The translations under genes and the position numbers were made by a program. A stretch of DNA of 64,000 nucleotides, taken from positions 1 through 64,000 of the forward strand of contig JAWVZU010000002.1 of assembly GCA_033722075.1 (NCBI GenBank), in the 5' to 3' direction. Below the pieces are notes generated by a model. It ran no database searches. It was not told the DNA's origin and worked only from the letters and a program-made list of their open reading frames with translations. Source of the DNA: JAWVZU01 sp033722075 (GTDB lineage Bacteria; Pseudomonadota; Gammaproteobacteria; Xanthomonadales; SZUA-38). Below, piece after piece: positions 45,867 through 56,465 of the stretch; the stretch's first letter is position 1; every line of letters begins with the position of its first letter.

Positions 45867-46948
45867 TGCTCTTGATCCTGGCCGATTACCTGCGCGAGTT
45901 CGAAAGCGGCTTCAACGTATTCAGCTACGTGACCTTCCGGACCATCCTCAGTGCGCTGACTGCGCTGGCCCTGTCCCTCCTGGTGGGGCCCTGGATGATT
46001 TCCCGCCTGTCGGCCTACCAGATGGGTCAGCCCATTCGGCGGGATGGGCCGCAGTCCCACCTGGCCAAGGCCGGTACGCCGACCATGGGCGGGGCGCTGA
46101 TTCTGGTGGCGGTGCTGGTGGCGACGGTCCTCTGGGCCGACCTGAAGAACCAGTATGTCTGGGTGGTGGTCGCGGTGACCGCGGCATTCGGCGTGATCGG
46201 CTGGATCGACGACTATCGAAAGCTCGTGCTCAAGGACAGTCGGGGCCTGCCGGCTCGCTGGAAGTACCTGCTGCAGTCGATCGCCGGTCTGGGCGCAGCC
46301 GTGTACTTGTACATGAATGCGGACTCGCCGGTCGAGACGCAGCTGATCGTGCCGTTTTTCAAGGACGTGGCGATCCCGCTGGGTATCCTGTTCGTACCGC
46401 TGGCCTATTGCGTGGTCGTCGGCACCAGCAACGCTGTGAACCTCACGGACGGGCTGGACGGATTGGCGATCATGCCGACCGTGCTGGTGGCCGCTGCCCT
46501 GGGCATCTTCGCCTACGCCTCCGGCCATGCCGTCTTCGCTCCCTACCTGGGCATTCCGCACGTGTCGGGAACCGGGGAGCTGGCCATCTTCTGCGGTGCC
46601 CTGGCCGGAGCCGGCCTGGGTTTCCTCTGGTTCAACACCTATCCGGCTCAGGTCTTCATGGGCGATATCGGTGCGTTGGCCATGGGCGCCGCCCTGGGCA
46701 CCATCGCGGTGATCGTCCGCCAGGAGCTTGTCCTGTTCATCATGGGCGGCGTGTTCGTCATGGAGACCGTCTCGGTGATCCTTCAGGTGGCCTCCTACAA
46801 GCTCACCGGCAAGCGGATCTTCCGCATGGCGCCCATCCACCATCACTTCGAGCTCAAGGGGTGGCCGGAGCCACGGGTCATCGTGCGCTTCTGGATCATC
46901 ACCGTCGTCCTGGTGCTGGTCGGTCTGGCCACCCTGAAGGTGCGCTGA
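45866..46948 (+). CDS. mraY: Phospho-MurNAc-pentapeptide transferase MraY
   Basis: Makes lipid I on the cytoplasmic face of the inner membrane. 360 residues, about ten helices. Motifs: [10 protein letters not shown], the WIDDYRK catalytic Asp pair (about 113-119), [13 protein letters not shown] (about 190-202), [19 protein letters not shown] and [11 protein letters not shown] near the C-terminus. ATG overlaps the murF stop (TGATG). Confidence 0.97.
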   Translation: MLLILADYLREFESGFNVFSYVTFRTILSALTALALSLLVGPWMISRLSAYQMGQPIRRDGPQSHLAKAGTPTMGGALILVAVLVATVLWADLKNQYVWVVVAVTAAFGVIGWIDDYRKLVLKDSRGLPARWKYLLQSIAGLGAAVYLYMNADSPVETQLIVPFFKDVAIPLGILFVPLAYCVVVGTSNAVNLTDGLDGLAIMPTVLVAAALGIFAYASGHAVFAPYLGIPHVSGTGELAIFCGALAGAGLGFLWFNTYPAQVFMGDIGALAMGAALGTIAVIVRQELVLFIMGGVFVMETVSVILQVASYKLTGKRIFRMAPIHHHFELKGWPEPRVIVRFWIITVVLVLVGLATLKVR

Positions 46949-48120
46949 TGGTCCAGGCGCGACGCAAAACCCCTCAGAAGATCGACCTGCGCATCGACCC
47001 GGTGTTGCTGAGCAGCGCGATCGCCCTTGCCGTGCTCGGTCTGATCATGGTCGCTTCGGCCTCCGTGGCCATTGCCGAAAAGAACGATCTGCCGCTGGCC
47101 TATTTCGCCATGAAACACGCCGTGGCCCTGACTCTGGGCCTCGGACTGGCCTGGGCGGCGGTGCGCATCCCGCTGGAGAACCTCGAGCGCGCCAGCCCGC
47201 TGCTGCTGCCCCTGGTCGTCGCCATGCTGCTCCTGGTGTTCGTGCCGGGTCTGGGTCAGCGCATCAACGGCAGTGCCCGCTGGATCGACCTGGGCGTGAT
47301 GCAGTTCCAGGTGGTCGAAGCGGTGAAGATCCTGTTCATCATTTTCCTGTCCGGCTACGCAGTCAAACACCACGAGAAGATCTGTACCAGCCTGCGGGGC
47401 TTGGTCGCGCCCTGCGTTGCGGCCGCCATTCTCGCCGTGCTGCTTCTGGCGCAGCCGGACTTTGGTGGCGCGGTCCTGATCATCGGCGTGACCGGCGGCA
47501 TCCTGTGGATTGCCGGAGCGCGGTTTCGGGACCTGTCTGCGCTGGCTCTCCTGGCGCTACCGGTAATGCTGTGGGTCGCGCTGTCGGAGTCCTATCGTCT
47601 GCGTCGCCTGCGCAGTTTCCTGGATCCCTGGGCCGACCCCTTCAACGAGGGGTTCCAGCTGACCCAGGCGCTGATCGCCGTGGGGCGGGGAGAGTGGTTC
47701 GGCGTGGGACTTGGCGGCAGTGTCCAGAAGCTGTTCTATCTCCCCGAAGCGCATACGGACTTCATCGTCGCGGTTCTTGCGGAAGAACTCGGATTCATCG
47801 GGCTGGTCGTCCTCCTGGCCCTGTTTGCGACGCTGATCGGCCGCGGGCTGGTGGTCTCCATGCATGCCCTGAACCAGGGGCACCCGTTTGCGGCCTTCCT
47901 GAGCTTCGGTATCTCCACGCTGATCGGTCTGCAGGTGCTGATCAGCGTCGGGGTGAACCTCGGTGTCCTGCCGACCAAGGGGTTGACGCTCCCCCTGATC
48001 AGCTCCGGCGGGAGCAGCGTCATGATGACCGGTCTGGCGATCGGTCTGCTGCTGCGAGCCGCGGCGGAAACCGACCTGGCCCGGCCGCCCGACGAGGCGG
48101 CGGAGGCGAGCAATCCATGA
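46948..48120 (+). CDS. ftsW: Septal peptidoglycan polymerase FtsW
   Basis: SEDS-family glycosyltransferase that polymerises lipid II at the septum with FtsI. 390 residues, ten helices; the conserved stretches are LDPWADPFNEGFQLTQAL, GVGLGGSVQKLFYLPEAHTDFI and LGVLPTKGLTLPLISSGGSS. Start overlaps the mraY stop. A short soluble, Glu-rich C-terminal tail follows the last helix. Confidence 0.96.
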   Translation: MVQARRKTPQKIDLRIDPVLLSSAIALAVLGLIMVASASVAIAEKNDLPLAYFAMKHAVALTLGLGLAWAAVRIPLENLERASPLLLPLVVAMLLLVFVPGLGQRINGSARWIDLGVMQFQVVEAVKILFIIFLSGYAVKHHEKICTSLRGLVAPCVAAAILAVLLLAQPDFGGAVLIIGVTGGILWIAGARFRDLSALALLALPVMLWVALSESYRLRRLRSFLDPWADPFNEGFQLTQALIAVGRGEWFGVGLGGSVQKLFYLPEAHTDFIVAVLAEELGFIGLVVLLALFATLIGRGLVVSMHALNQGHPFAAFLSFGISTLIGLQVLISVGVNLGVLPTKGLTLPLISSGGSSVMMTGLAIGLLLRAAAETDLARPPDEAAEASNP

Positions 48121-49184
48121 CCGGTCCCGTGCTGATCATGGCCGGCGGAACGGGGGGGCACATCTTCCCCGGGCTCGCTGTGGCGCAGGAACTCCAGCGT
48201 CGCTCCGTCCCGGTCGCGTGGATGGGCGCTGCGAGCGGGATGGAGGCCGAACTCATTCCGCGCTATGGCATTCCCTTCTACCCGATCGACGCGCGTCGCC
48301 TGCGCGGCCAACGGCTGGTGGCCCGGCTCCTGCTGCCCCTGATCCTCCTGCGGGCGATGTTCCAGGCGATCGGCGTGGTGCGCCGGCTGGCGCCGCGAAC
48401 GGTGCTCGGGATGGGAGGGTTTGCGGCGGGGCCGGGTGGTCTGGCCGCGTGGCTGCTGCGCCGGCCGCTGGTGATCCACGAACAGAATCGCATTCCCGGG
48501 TTGACCAATCGGCTCCTCGCACGGCTCGCCCGGATCGTGCTGTCCGGGTTCCCCGATGCCTTTCCCGAGGCCCTTGGCGCGGTCTACATCGGAAACCCGG
48601 TGCGCGAAGAGATCTACCAGGTGGAGCCGCCGGAGCGGCGGTTCGGCAGGTCGGAGAAGGCTCGCCTCCTGGTGCTGGGCGGGAGCCAGGGAGCTCTGCG
48701 GCTCAACGAGATTCTGCCGAAGGCGCTCGCCGGCATGGCTCAGCCGCCGGCCGTCTGCCACCAGGTGGGCAAAGTCCATCTGGAGCGTGCCAGGAAAGCC
48801 TATGCCGAGGCCGGTGTGGAAGCGGATGTCGTGGCATTCATCGACGCCATGGCCGACGCCTATCGCCAGGCAGACCTGGTCGTGGCGCGTGCCGGCGCGC
48901 TGACGGTTGCCGAACTGGCGGCGGTCGGAATCGGCGCCATCCTGGTGCCTTTTCCCTACGCCGTTGACGATCACCAGACCCGCAACGCCGAGTTTCTTGC
49001 CGATGCCGGGGCTGCCGAGATCGTCCCCGAAGCCGACCTGACCGAAGCGCGCCTGACCGGACGTCTGACGGAACTGCTGGCCGACCGCTCGCGCCTTGTT
49101 GCGATGGCGCAGGCGGCGCGGGAACTGGCAACGCCCGATGCTGCCCGAAACGCGGCGGATGCTTGCCTGGAGGTGGCGGCATGA
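48117..49184 (+). CDS. murG: Lipid II synthase MurG
   Basis: GT-B enzyme transferring GlcNAc to lipid I. 355 residues: [16 protein letters not shown] (about 8-23), [26 protein letters not shown] and the UDP-GlcNAc site near [18 protein letters not shown] and [15 protein letters not shown] overlaps the ftsW stop (ATGA). Confidence 0.96.
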   Translation: MTGPVLIMAGGTGGHIFPGLAVAQELQRRSVPVAWMGAASGMEAELIPRYGIPFYPIDARRLRGQRLVARLLLPLILLRAMFQAIGVVRRLAPRTVLGMGGFAAGPGGLAAWLLRRPLVIHEQNRIPGLTNRLLARLARIVLSGFPDAFPEALGAVYIGNPVREEIYQVEPPERRFGRSEKARLLVLGGSQGALRLNEILPKALAGMAQPPAVCHQVGKVHLERARKAYAEAGVEADVVAFIDAMADAYRQADLVVARAGALTVAELAAVGIGAILVPFPYAVDDHQTRNAEFLADAGAAEIVPEADLTEARLTGRLTELLADRSRLVAMAQAARELATPDAARNAADACLEVAA

Positions 49185-50596
49185 ACGACAGCCGGATGCG
49201 CCGCTTCCAGAACGTTCATTTCATCGGGATCGGCGGTGCCGGCATGTCCGGCATCGCGGAAGTGATGATCAACCTGGGCTACCAGGTGAGCGGCTCGGAC
49301 CTTGCTCGCACCGGGACCGTCGAGCGTCTTGAACGCCTGGGCGCGCGTATCTGTGAGGGGCATTCCGCCGAGAACGTGGATGACGCACAGGTTGTCGTGG
49401 CCTCCAGTGCGGTCGCGGACGACAACCCGGAAGTGGTCGCCGCCGGGGAGCGACGGATTCCGGTGGTGCCGCGAGCCGAGATGCTCGGTGAGTTGATGCG
49501 TTTCCGGGAGGGTATCGCTGTTGCCGGCACTCACGGCAAGACCACCACGACCTCACTGGTTGCCGCAGTGCTGGCCGAAGGCGGGCTCGATCCGACCTTC
49601 GTCATCGGCGGTCTGCTGAACGCCCTGGGGAGCAACGCTCGGCTGGGCGAGGGCCGATTCCTGGTCGCAGAGGCCGATGAGAGCGATGGCTCCTTTCTGC
49701 TGCTGCAGCCCGCCGTTGCGGTGGTCACCAATATCGACCAGGATCACCTGGAAAGCTTCGAGGGCGATTTCGAGCGGTTGCTCCAGGCTTTCCAGGAGTT
49801 CCTGCACCACCTTCCGTTCTACGGGCTGGCCGTCATTTGCCGCGACGATCCCCATCTGGAGGCCATGCTCCCGGAGATTCACCGGAACGTGATCACCTAC
49901 GGGCTTTCCGAGGATGCGGATGTCCGGGCGACCGGGGTGCGCCAGGAAGGCTACACCATGCACTTCGAGCTGTGGCTTCCCGGCAGCAAGGAAGGCGCGG
50001 CGATGAGCCTGAACCTCCCCGGCGTTCACAACGTGCGCAATGCGCTGGCGGCGGTGGCCGTGGCGCACGACCTCGGGCTGTCCATGGAAGCCATCAGGGT
50101 GGGTCTAGGGACCTTCGAGGGCATCGGGCGCCGTTTCAATGTTCACGGCGAACTGGGCGTCGGCGATGCGCACGTGACGGTGATGGACGACTATGCTCAT
50201 CACCCGACCGAGCTGGAGGCGACCCTCGATGCGGCTCGCGGCGCTTGGCCGGATCGTCGCCTCGTGGTGCTCTTCCAGCCCCATCGGTATACCCGGACCC
50301 ACCGCCTGCTGGATGACTTCGTCCGTGTGCTGGCGACGGTCGACGTGCTCCTGGTCACGGACGTGTACCCGGCCGGCGAAGAGCCGATCCCGGGCGCCGA
50401 CGGCCGCGCCATCTGTCGCGCCGTGCGGGCGCGCAAGCGGATCGACCCGATCTTCGCGGCGCATCCACGGGAAGCGATCGAAGTCCTGCCGGACGTGTTG
50501 AACGACGGAGACGTGCTGCTGTTCCTGGGCGCCGGCGATGTTGGTCCCGTGGCCGCGGATTTCGTGGCCGGGCTGCGCGAGGAGGCCGGAACATGA
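49181..50596 (+). CDS. murC: UDP-MurNAc-L-alanine ligase MurC
   Basis: Adds L-Ala to UDP-MurNAc. 471 residues: [32 protein letters not shown] (about 111-126), [20 protein letters not shown] and [20 protein letters not shown] 49181 is preferred over the in-frame 49163 ATG, which lies within murG. As in Pseudomonas, ddlB follows; no murB is seen here. Confidence 0.96.
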   Translation: MNDSRMRRFQNVHFIGIGGAGMSGIAEVMINLGYQVSGSDLARTGTVERLERLGARICEGHSAENVDDAQVVVASSAVADDNPEVVAAGERRIPVVPRAEMLGELMRFREGIAVAGTHGKTTTTSLVAAVLAEGGLDPTFVIGGLLNALGSNARLGEGRFLVAEADESDGSFLLLQPAVAVVTNIDQDHLESFEGDFERLLQAFQEFLHHLPFYGLAVICRDDPHLEAMLPEIHRNVITYGLSEDADVRATGVRQEGYTMHFELWLPGSKEGAAMSLNLPGVHNVRNALAAVAVAHDLGLSMEAIRVGLGTFEGIGRRFNVHGELGVGDAHVTVMDDYAHHPTELEATLDAARGAWPDRRLVVLFQPHRYTRTHRLLDDFVRVLATVDVLLVTDVYPAGEEPIPGADGRAICRAVRARKRIDPIFAAHPREAIEVLPDVLNDGDVLLFLGAGDVGPVAADFVAGLREEAGT

Positions 50597-51528
50597 GTCT
50601 CCGTGCGCCGGAAGATTACGGCCGGGTCCTCCTCGTAATGGGTGGCGACGGCAGCGAGCGCGAGGTGTCCCTGGACGGCGGCAGCCAGGTTCTCGCAGCG
50701 CTGCAGCGTCAGGATGTGGACGTGGAGCCCATCGACGGCCTGGCGGAATTGATCGCGGCAGTCGGACAACAACGCGGTGACCGGGTGTTCAACCTGTTGC
50801 ACGGCCGCGGCGGCGAGGACGGCGTTCTCCAGGGCGCAATGCGGGCCCTGGGCGTACCCTTCACCGGCGCCGGCGTTCTCGGCTCCGCGCTTTCCATGCA
50901 CAAGGCGCAGGCCAAGCGGATCTGGCTGCAGTGTGGCCTGCTCACGCCGCAGTTTGCGCTGGTCGTGAGTGAGGAGGCAGCGGCTCGCGCAGCCGAGGAG
51001 CTGGGTTTTCCCCTGGTCTGCAAGCCGCCGTCGGAGGGATCCAGCGTGGGGATTTCCATGGTGGCCGATGCCGATGAGTTGTCCACGGCCTTCGAACTTG
51101 CCCAGCGCCATGAAACCGAGGTGATGCTGGAATCCTTCATCGAAGGCGCGGAATACACCGTCGGGGTATTGGCCGGAAAAGCGCTTCCGGTGGTCCGCAT
51201 CCAGCCTGCCCGTGCCTTCTATGACTACACCGCCAAGTACGAGGACGACGCGACCGGCTACTTCTGCCCCAGCGGCCTGAGCAGCAACGAGGAGGCGATG
51301 CTCCAGGCTACGGCCCTGGCGGCTTTCAGGGCGCTGGAATGCTCGGGATGGGGCCGGATCGACTTCATCCGCGGATCGGACCGGCGCTTCTATCTCCTGG
51401 AGGCCAACACCACTCCGGGCATGACCTCGCACAGCCTGGTCCCCAAGGCCGCTGCGGCTGCGGGTATCAGCTTCGATGATCTCTGCCTGGCCATACTCGA
51501 AACCAGCTTTGACGAGGTGAAACGATGA
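50593..51528 (+). CDS. ddlB: D-alanine-D-alanine ligase DdlB
   Basis: ATP-grasp enzyme making D-Ala-D-Ala for MurF. 311 residues: [55 protein letters not shown] and [19 protein letters not shown], the classical Ddl set. It overlaps both neighbours by 4 bases. Confidence 0.96.
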   Translation: MSLRAPEDYGRVLLVMGGDGSEREVSLDGGSQVLAALQRQDVDVEPIDGLAELIAAVGQQRGDRVFNLLHGRGGEDGVLQGAMRALGVPFTGAGVLGSALSMHKAQAKRIWLQCGLLTPQFALVVSEEAAARAAEELGFPLVCKPPSEGSSVGISMVADADELSTAFELAQRHETEVMLESFIEGAEYTVGVLAGKALPVVRIQPARAFYDYTAKYEDDATGYFCPSGLSSNEEAMLQATALAAFRALECSGWGRIDFIRGSDRRFYLLEANTTPGMTSHSLVPKAAAAAGISFDDLCLAILETSFDEVKR

Positions 51529-52274
51529 GCGCCCAGCTGGCCCTGTGGCAAAAAACGCTTCGCTGGGCTGCTGCGGCGGCCCTCCTGGCAATCGGGCTGC
51601 TCGTACTCGCGGGCGTAGGCCGGGTGATGCGGGTCGACGCCCTGGCGATCCGCTGGGTCGAGGTCAACGGCGCTTTCCAGCGGGTCAGCGCCGAGCAGGT
51701 TCGCAGCGCCGCTGCCCTGCACCTGGTCGACGGTTTCTTCGCGGTCGATCCGCTGCGGGTCAAGGCGGCCGTCGAGCAGGTGCCGTGGGTGCAGAACGCC
51801 ATGGTCGTCAAGCGCTGGCCGGACACGGTTGTGATCGACGTCACCGAACATCGCCCCCTCGCCCGCTGGGGCGGTGACCGGCTGGTCAGCGATACCGGGC
51901 ACCTGTTCAGCGTGGACGGTACGGCGCTGATGGGGGGCTTGCCGGTGCTGAACGGTCCGGACGAGGCGGCACCCGAAGTGGTCGTTTTCTATCGGGCCCT
52001 GCAGGATCGCCTCGCCGGCACGGGTCTGGAAGTTGCGCGCCTGGAGCGTTCGCCGCGCGGCGCCTGGCATGCGGAACTGGCCGGTGGAGTGGAACTGATG
52101 CTCGGGAGCGACCAGCCGCTTCCTCGCGTGGAGCGCTTCGTGGCGGCTCTGCGTGAACTCGGGGGCGATCCCAAGACCCTCCTGAGACGGGTCGACCTGC
52201 GCTACGGCCATGGTTTCGCCGTGCGCTGGCGTGAGTCGGCAGAACCGGGCTTGAGCGTGGTGGGCATGGAATGA
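51525..52274 (+). CDS. ftsQ: Cell division protein FtsQ
   Basis: Bitopic protein with a POTRA domain; scaffolds FtsL/FtsB and recruits FtsWI. 249 residues: membrane helix about 13-33, POTRA about 40-115 (IRWVEVNGAFQRVSAEQV), beta domain to about 240 (WPDTVVIDVTEHRPLARW). Overlaps ddlB and ftsA. Confidence 0.93.
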   Translation: MSAQLALWQKTLRWAAAAALLAIGLLVLAGVGRVMRVDALAIRWVEVNGAFQRVSAEQVRSAAALHLVDGFFAVDPLRVKAAVEQVPWVQNAMVVKRWPDTVVIDVTEHRPLARWGGDRLVSDTGHLFSVDGTALMGGLPVLNGPDEAAPEVVVFYRALQDRLAGTGLEVARLERSPRGAWHAELAGGVELMLGSDQPLPRVERFVAALRELGGDPKTLLRRVDLRYGHGFAVRWRESAEPGLSVVGME

Positions 52275-53512
52275 CGATGATGGGCGCACGTGGAGACAAT
52301 CAGCTGATCGTCGGCCTGGATATCGGGACATCCAAGGTCGTCGCGATCGTCGGCGAAGTCGGTGAGGACGGCGAAGTCGATGTGGTCGGCATCGGATCGC
52401 ATGCCTCGCGCGGCATCAAGCGCGGCGTCGTGGTGGACATCGAGTCCACGGTCCAGTCGATCCAGCGGGCCGTGGAAGAGGCCGAGCTGATGGCCGGCTG
52501 CGAGATCCAGTCCGTCTTCGCAGGCATTGCCGGGAGCCATATCGAGAGTCTCAACTCGCACGGGATCGTGGCGATCAAGGATCGTGAGGTCCTGGAAGGC
52601 GATGTGGACCGGGTCCTCGATGCCGCCCGAGCGGTGGCCGTTCCCGCCGATCAGCGAATCCTGCACGTCCTGCCGCAGGAATACATCATCGATGGCCAGG
52701 ACGGCATTCGCCATCCGGTGGGCATGTCCGGCGTTCGCCTCGAGGCCAAGGTGCACGTGGTGACCTGCGCGGCGAGTGCCGCCCAGAACATCGGCAAATG
52801 CGTGGCCCGCTGTGGGCTGGCCGTGGACGACCTGATCCTTCAGCAGTTGGCCTCCAGCTACGCGGTGCTGACGGAGGACGAGAAAGAGCTAGGCATCTGC
52901 CTGGTTGACATGGGAGCGGGGACCACGGACATCGCCGTCTTTACCCAGGGCGCGATTCGCCACACCGCAGTGATCCCGATTGCCGGAGACCAGGTAACCA
53001 ACGACATTGCGGTCGCGCTGCGAACACCCACGCAGTACGCCGAAGAAATCAAGATCAAATATGCCTGCGCCCTGCGGCAACTGGCCTCGGCGGACGAGAC
53101 GATCCAGGTGCCCAGTGTGGGCGATCGTCCGCCGAGGCGGCTTGCCCGGCAGACCCTGGCCGAGGTGGTCGAGCCCCGCTACGAGGAACTGTTCAGCCTG
53201 GTCCAGGCTGAGCTGCGTCGCTCGGGCTACGAAGACATGATCGCCGCGGGCATTGTTCTGACCGGGGGTGCGGCCAAGATGGAAGGGGTCGTGGAACTGG
53301 CCGAGGAGGTGTTCCACATGCCGGTGCGCATCGGTGCCCCGCAGTACGTCACGGGACTTTCCGACGTGGTGAACAACCAGATCCATTCCACCGGGGTGGG
53401 TCTGCTGCTGTTCGGCGCGCGGGCCGGCGAGACGGCTGGGGTCGCAGGACCCCGGGTCGCGCTGGGCGGATTATGGGAGCGGATCAAGGGATGGTTTCGC
53501 GGGGAGTTCTGA
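52271..53512 (+). CDS. ftsA: Cell division protein FtsA
   Basis: Actin-like membrane tether of FtsZ. 413 residues: IVGLDIGTSKVVAIV, GGAAKMEGVVELAEEVF, and the nucleotide-pocket motif DMGAGTTDIAVF (about 212-223). The C-terminus ends in a predicted amphipathic helix, ERIKGWFRGEF, that binds the membrane. The alternative start ATG 52277 changes only two residues. Confidence 0.95.
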   Translation: MTMMGARGDNQLIVGLDIGTSKVVAIVGEVGEDGEVDVVGIGSHASRGIKRGVVVDIESTVQSIQRAVEEAELMAGCEIQSVFAGIAGSHIESLNSHGIVAIKDREVLEGDVDRVLDAARAVAVPADQRILHVLPQEYIIDGQDGIRHPVGMSGVRLEAKVHVVTCAASAAQNIGKCVARCGLAVDDLILQQLASSYAVLTEDEKELGICLVDMGAGTTDIAVFTQGAIRHTAVIPIAGDQVTNDIAVALRTPTQYAEEIKIKYACALRQLASADETIQVPSVGDRPPRRLARQTLAEVVEPRYEELFSLVQAELRRSGYEDMIAAGIVLTGGAAKMEGVVELAEEVFHMPVRIGAPQYVTGLSDVVNNQIHSTGVGLLLFGARAGETAGVAGPRVALGGLWERIKGWFRGEF

Positions 53513-53551
53513 AATTCGGCGCTCGCGGCAGGACGCCCGAACGCCTGACTA

Positions 53552-53593
53552 GCGTGCCCGGCACGCGGACATTCCGGGAGCGGAACCGGAATG
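53552..53593 (+). repeat. Two adjacent inverted repeats in the ftsZ leader
   Basis: GCGTGC/GCACGC (53552-53557 and 53561-53566, 3-base loop) and CATTCCGG/CCGGAATG (53570-53577 and 53586-53593, 8-base loop) are both perfect. They lie 28-70 bases before the ftsZ start, with GGAGAGAA providing the ribosome site after them. They could be RNA hairpins or protein sites. Confidence 0.55.
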
Positions 53594-53620
53594 GCAATCA
53601 AGTAAAACTGGAGAGAAGCA

Positions 53621-54769
<1,149 letters not shown>

Positions 54770-54785
54770 ACCGATGGCTACGAAA

Positions 54786-54822
54786 GCGCTCCTGTGGGCG
54801 CAGGGTTGCCCGCGATCCGTCC
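54786..54822. repeat. REP-like palindromic element (single, degenerate)
   Basis: The stretch CTGTGGGCGCAGGGTTGCCC followed by GCGATCC resembles the REP sequences common in intergenic regions of Pseudomonas and Xanthomonadales (GTGGGAGCGGGCTTGCCCGCGA type). Only one copy is in the window, so it cannot be confirmed as a family here. Confidence 0.35.
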
Positions 54823-54872
54823 ATGTATCGCGACGGGAGGCCCAGGCGGGCCAGGCTTGCTGACTACCCAGT

Positions 54873-54917
54873 CCGGGCTGCGGTGATTCCGCACCGCTTC
54901 TCTCCGCCGCAGCCCGG
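54873..54917. repeat. Perfect 11-base inverted repeat after ftsZ
   Basis: CCGGGCTGCGG (54873-54883) and CCGCAGCCCGG (54907-54917) are exact reverse complements around a 23-base loop that can form its own small hairpin (GCGGTG...CACCGC-like). Expected to give a stable RNA hairpin at the 3' end of the ftsZ transcript. Confidence 0.7.
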
Positions 54918-54939
54918 CGGCGGCAGCCTGCCCGCCCCT

Positions 54940-54973
54940 CTGTTGTAAAAACACAACAGGTTGTTGTTTTTTC
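54940..54973 (+). terminator. Probable intrinsic terminator after the dcw cluster
   Basis: CTGTTGT (54940-54946), loop AAAAAC, ACAACAG (54953-54959), then GTTGTTGTTTTTT. The stem is AT-rich, 7 bp, with a long T-rich tract. It would separate ftsZ from lpxC transcription. Confidence 0.55.
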
Positions 54974-55005
54974 TCACCGAAATGCTTTCCTGGCGAGGAA
55001 GCGTG

Positions 55006-55014
55006 TGATAGTAT
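55006..55014 (+). promoter_or_regulatory. Possible extended -10 promoter for lpxC
   Basis: TGA followed by TAGTAT (55006-55014) fits an extended -10 element. The -35 position at 17 bases (TTTCCT, 54986-54991) is poor. The site is 55 bases before the lpxC ATG and just after the terminator-like hairpin. Confidence 0.35.
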
Positions 55015-55069
55015 CGGCGCGGTTTTCCTCAAACGCCTGTATAAATTTCTCTTTCGGGTGGGCCAGATA

Positions 55070-55981
55070 ATGATAAGACAGCGGACACTCAAGAACGTGA
55101 TACGTGCAACCGGCGTCGGTATCCATACCGGCCAGAAGGTGCTCCTCACGCTGCGTCCTGCTGCACCCAACACGGGTATAATCTTCCGCCGCGTCGACCT
55201 CGATCCGGTGGTCGAGATTCCTGCCTGCCCGAACAACGTCGGTGATACCAGTCTTTCCACGACGTTGACCCGCGGCAATGCCAGGATTTCCACGATCGAA
55301 CATCTCCTGTCGGCGATGGCGGGGCTGGGGATCGATAACGCCTACATCGACCTTAGCGCGTCCGAGGTACCGATCATGGACGGCAGCGCGGGTCCGTTCG
55401 TGTTCCTCATCCAGTCGGCCGGTATCGAAGAGCAGAATGTGCCCAAGCGGTTCATTCGGATCACCCGTCCGGTGGAGGTGACCGACGGCGACAAGACGGC
55501 TCGCTTTGAACCCTATGACGGCTTCAAGGTGCGTTTCTCCATCGATTTTGATCACCCCGTATTCCGTACCCACTCGAATGCCGCGGAAATCGACTTCTCG
55601 ACGACTTCTTTCGTCAAGGAAGTGGCTCGGGCGCGGACCTTCGGATTCATGCGGGATATCGAAATGCTGCGCGACCGGAACCTGGTTCTCGGCGGCAGCA
55701 TGGACAATGCGATCGTTCTTGACGACTACCGGATCCTCAACGAAGACGGCTTGCGCTATGAAGACGAGTTCGTCAAGCACAAGATCCTGGACGCCATTGG
55801 CGATCTCTACCTGCTGGGTCACAGTCTGATCGGCGCTTTTTGCGGCCACAAATCGGGTCATGCCCTCAACAACCAGCTGCTCCGGACCCTGCTCGAGCGG
55901 AAGGACTGCTGGGAAGAGGTGATCTTCGAGGACGAGCGAACCGCGCCCATTTCCTACGCTCACCCGGCGCAGGCTGTCTGA
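55070..55981 (+). CDS. lpxC: UDP-3-O-acyl-N-acetylglucosamine deacetylase LpxC
   Basis: First committed, zinc-dependent step of lipid A synthesis. 303 residues: [21 protein letters not shown] opening, [17 protein letters not shown] with the catalytic Glu-His, [19 protein letters not shown] and [14 protein letters not shown] with the other zinc ligands. ATG 55070 gives the E. coli-like start; the in-frame GTG 55058 is rejected. Unlike E. coli, it is separated from ftsZ by a terminator-like structure. Confidence 0.96.
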   Translation: MIRQRTLKNVIRATGVGIHTGQKVLLTLRPAAPNTGIIFRRVDLDPVVEIPACPNNVGDTSLSTTLTRGNARISTIEHLLSAMAGLGIDNAYIDLSASEVPIMDGSAGPFVFLIQSAGIEEQNVPKRFIRITRPVEVTDGDKTARFEPYDGFKVRFSIDFDHPVFRTHSNAAEIDFSTTSFVKEVARARTFGFMRDIEMLRDRNLVLGGSMDNAIVLDDYRILNEDGLRYEDEFVKHKILDAIGDLYLLGHSLIGAFCGHKSGHALNNQLLRTLLERKDCWEEVIFEDERTAPISYAHPAQAV

Positions 55982-56003
55982 CGCCGGGCCGAGTCAGGCC
56001 CGG

Positions 56004-56465
56004 TCAGGGCTTGTTTTCCGACTTTTCCGCCAGCCGCTGAAACGCCGCCCTGAGCTGCTCATCGGGACATGCCTGTGCGGCACGGGAAAGACTGTCGGAT
56101 GCGCTCTTGCTCAATGACCGTGGGTGACGCTCAGGCGCCCTGGCCTGCTCGCGAGGCCGAACCTGGACCTCGATGGATTGGACTGGAATTTTGAAGTTGC
56201 TCCGGGCGATGTGTAAAATCCGGGAGCTTGTGTGCCGTAGCCGCGTCGCCCAGACGGAGGAATCTGCGGTCAGAATAAGGGTGGAATCCCGATAATTGGC
56301 AAGATCGCAATGCGGCCGGACGTCCTCCGGGAGGTGCGGCCACAGGGCATTTTTCAGCGCCGCCAGCTGGGCGGCCCGCTTGGCGAAGTGAGCCAATGAA
56401 GCATCGCCGGATGCAACGCCGGCAACACTCTCGGGATTCGAGCCGGAACAAGAGCGACGAGCCAT
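56004..56465 (-). CDS. dciA: DUF721 protein, DciA-like helicase loader
   Basis: DciA is the ancestral bacterial loader of the replicative helicase DnaB. The product is 153 residues with a KH-like core (about 35-105): LWPHLPEDVRPHCDLANYRDSTLILTADSSVWATRLRHTS, then a basic disordered tail. This match (VWATRLRHT) is typical of DUF721 proteins that sit next to lpxC or secA in gammaproteobacteria. The ATG at 56465 abuts the ATG of the next gene, and neither has a clear ribosome site. Confidence 0.82.
   Translation of the reverse strand: MARRSCSGSNPESVAGVASGDASLAHFAKRAAQLAALKNALWPHLPEDVRPHCDLANYRDSTLILTADSSVWATRLRHTSSRILHIARSNFKIPVQSIEVQVRPREQARAPERHPRSLSKSASDSLSRAAQACPDEQLRAAFQRLAEKSENKP

Larger units (their letters stand above)
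54770..55069. other. 300-base ftsZ-lpxC intergenic region
   Basis: No gene is seen. From the ftsZ side it holds a REP-like stretch (54786-54822), a long perfect inverted repeat (54873-54917), a smaller overlapping hairpin (CCGCCG/CGGCGG, 54904-54920), a terminator-like hairpin (54940-54973) and then an AT-richer stretch with a possible lpxC promoter. The short open frames here have no recognisable features. Confidence 0.6.
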
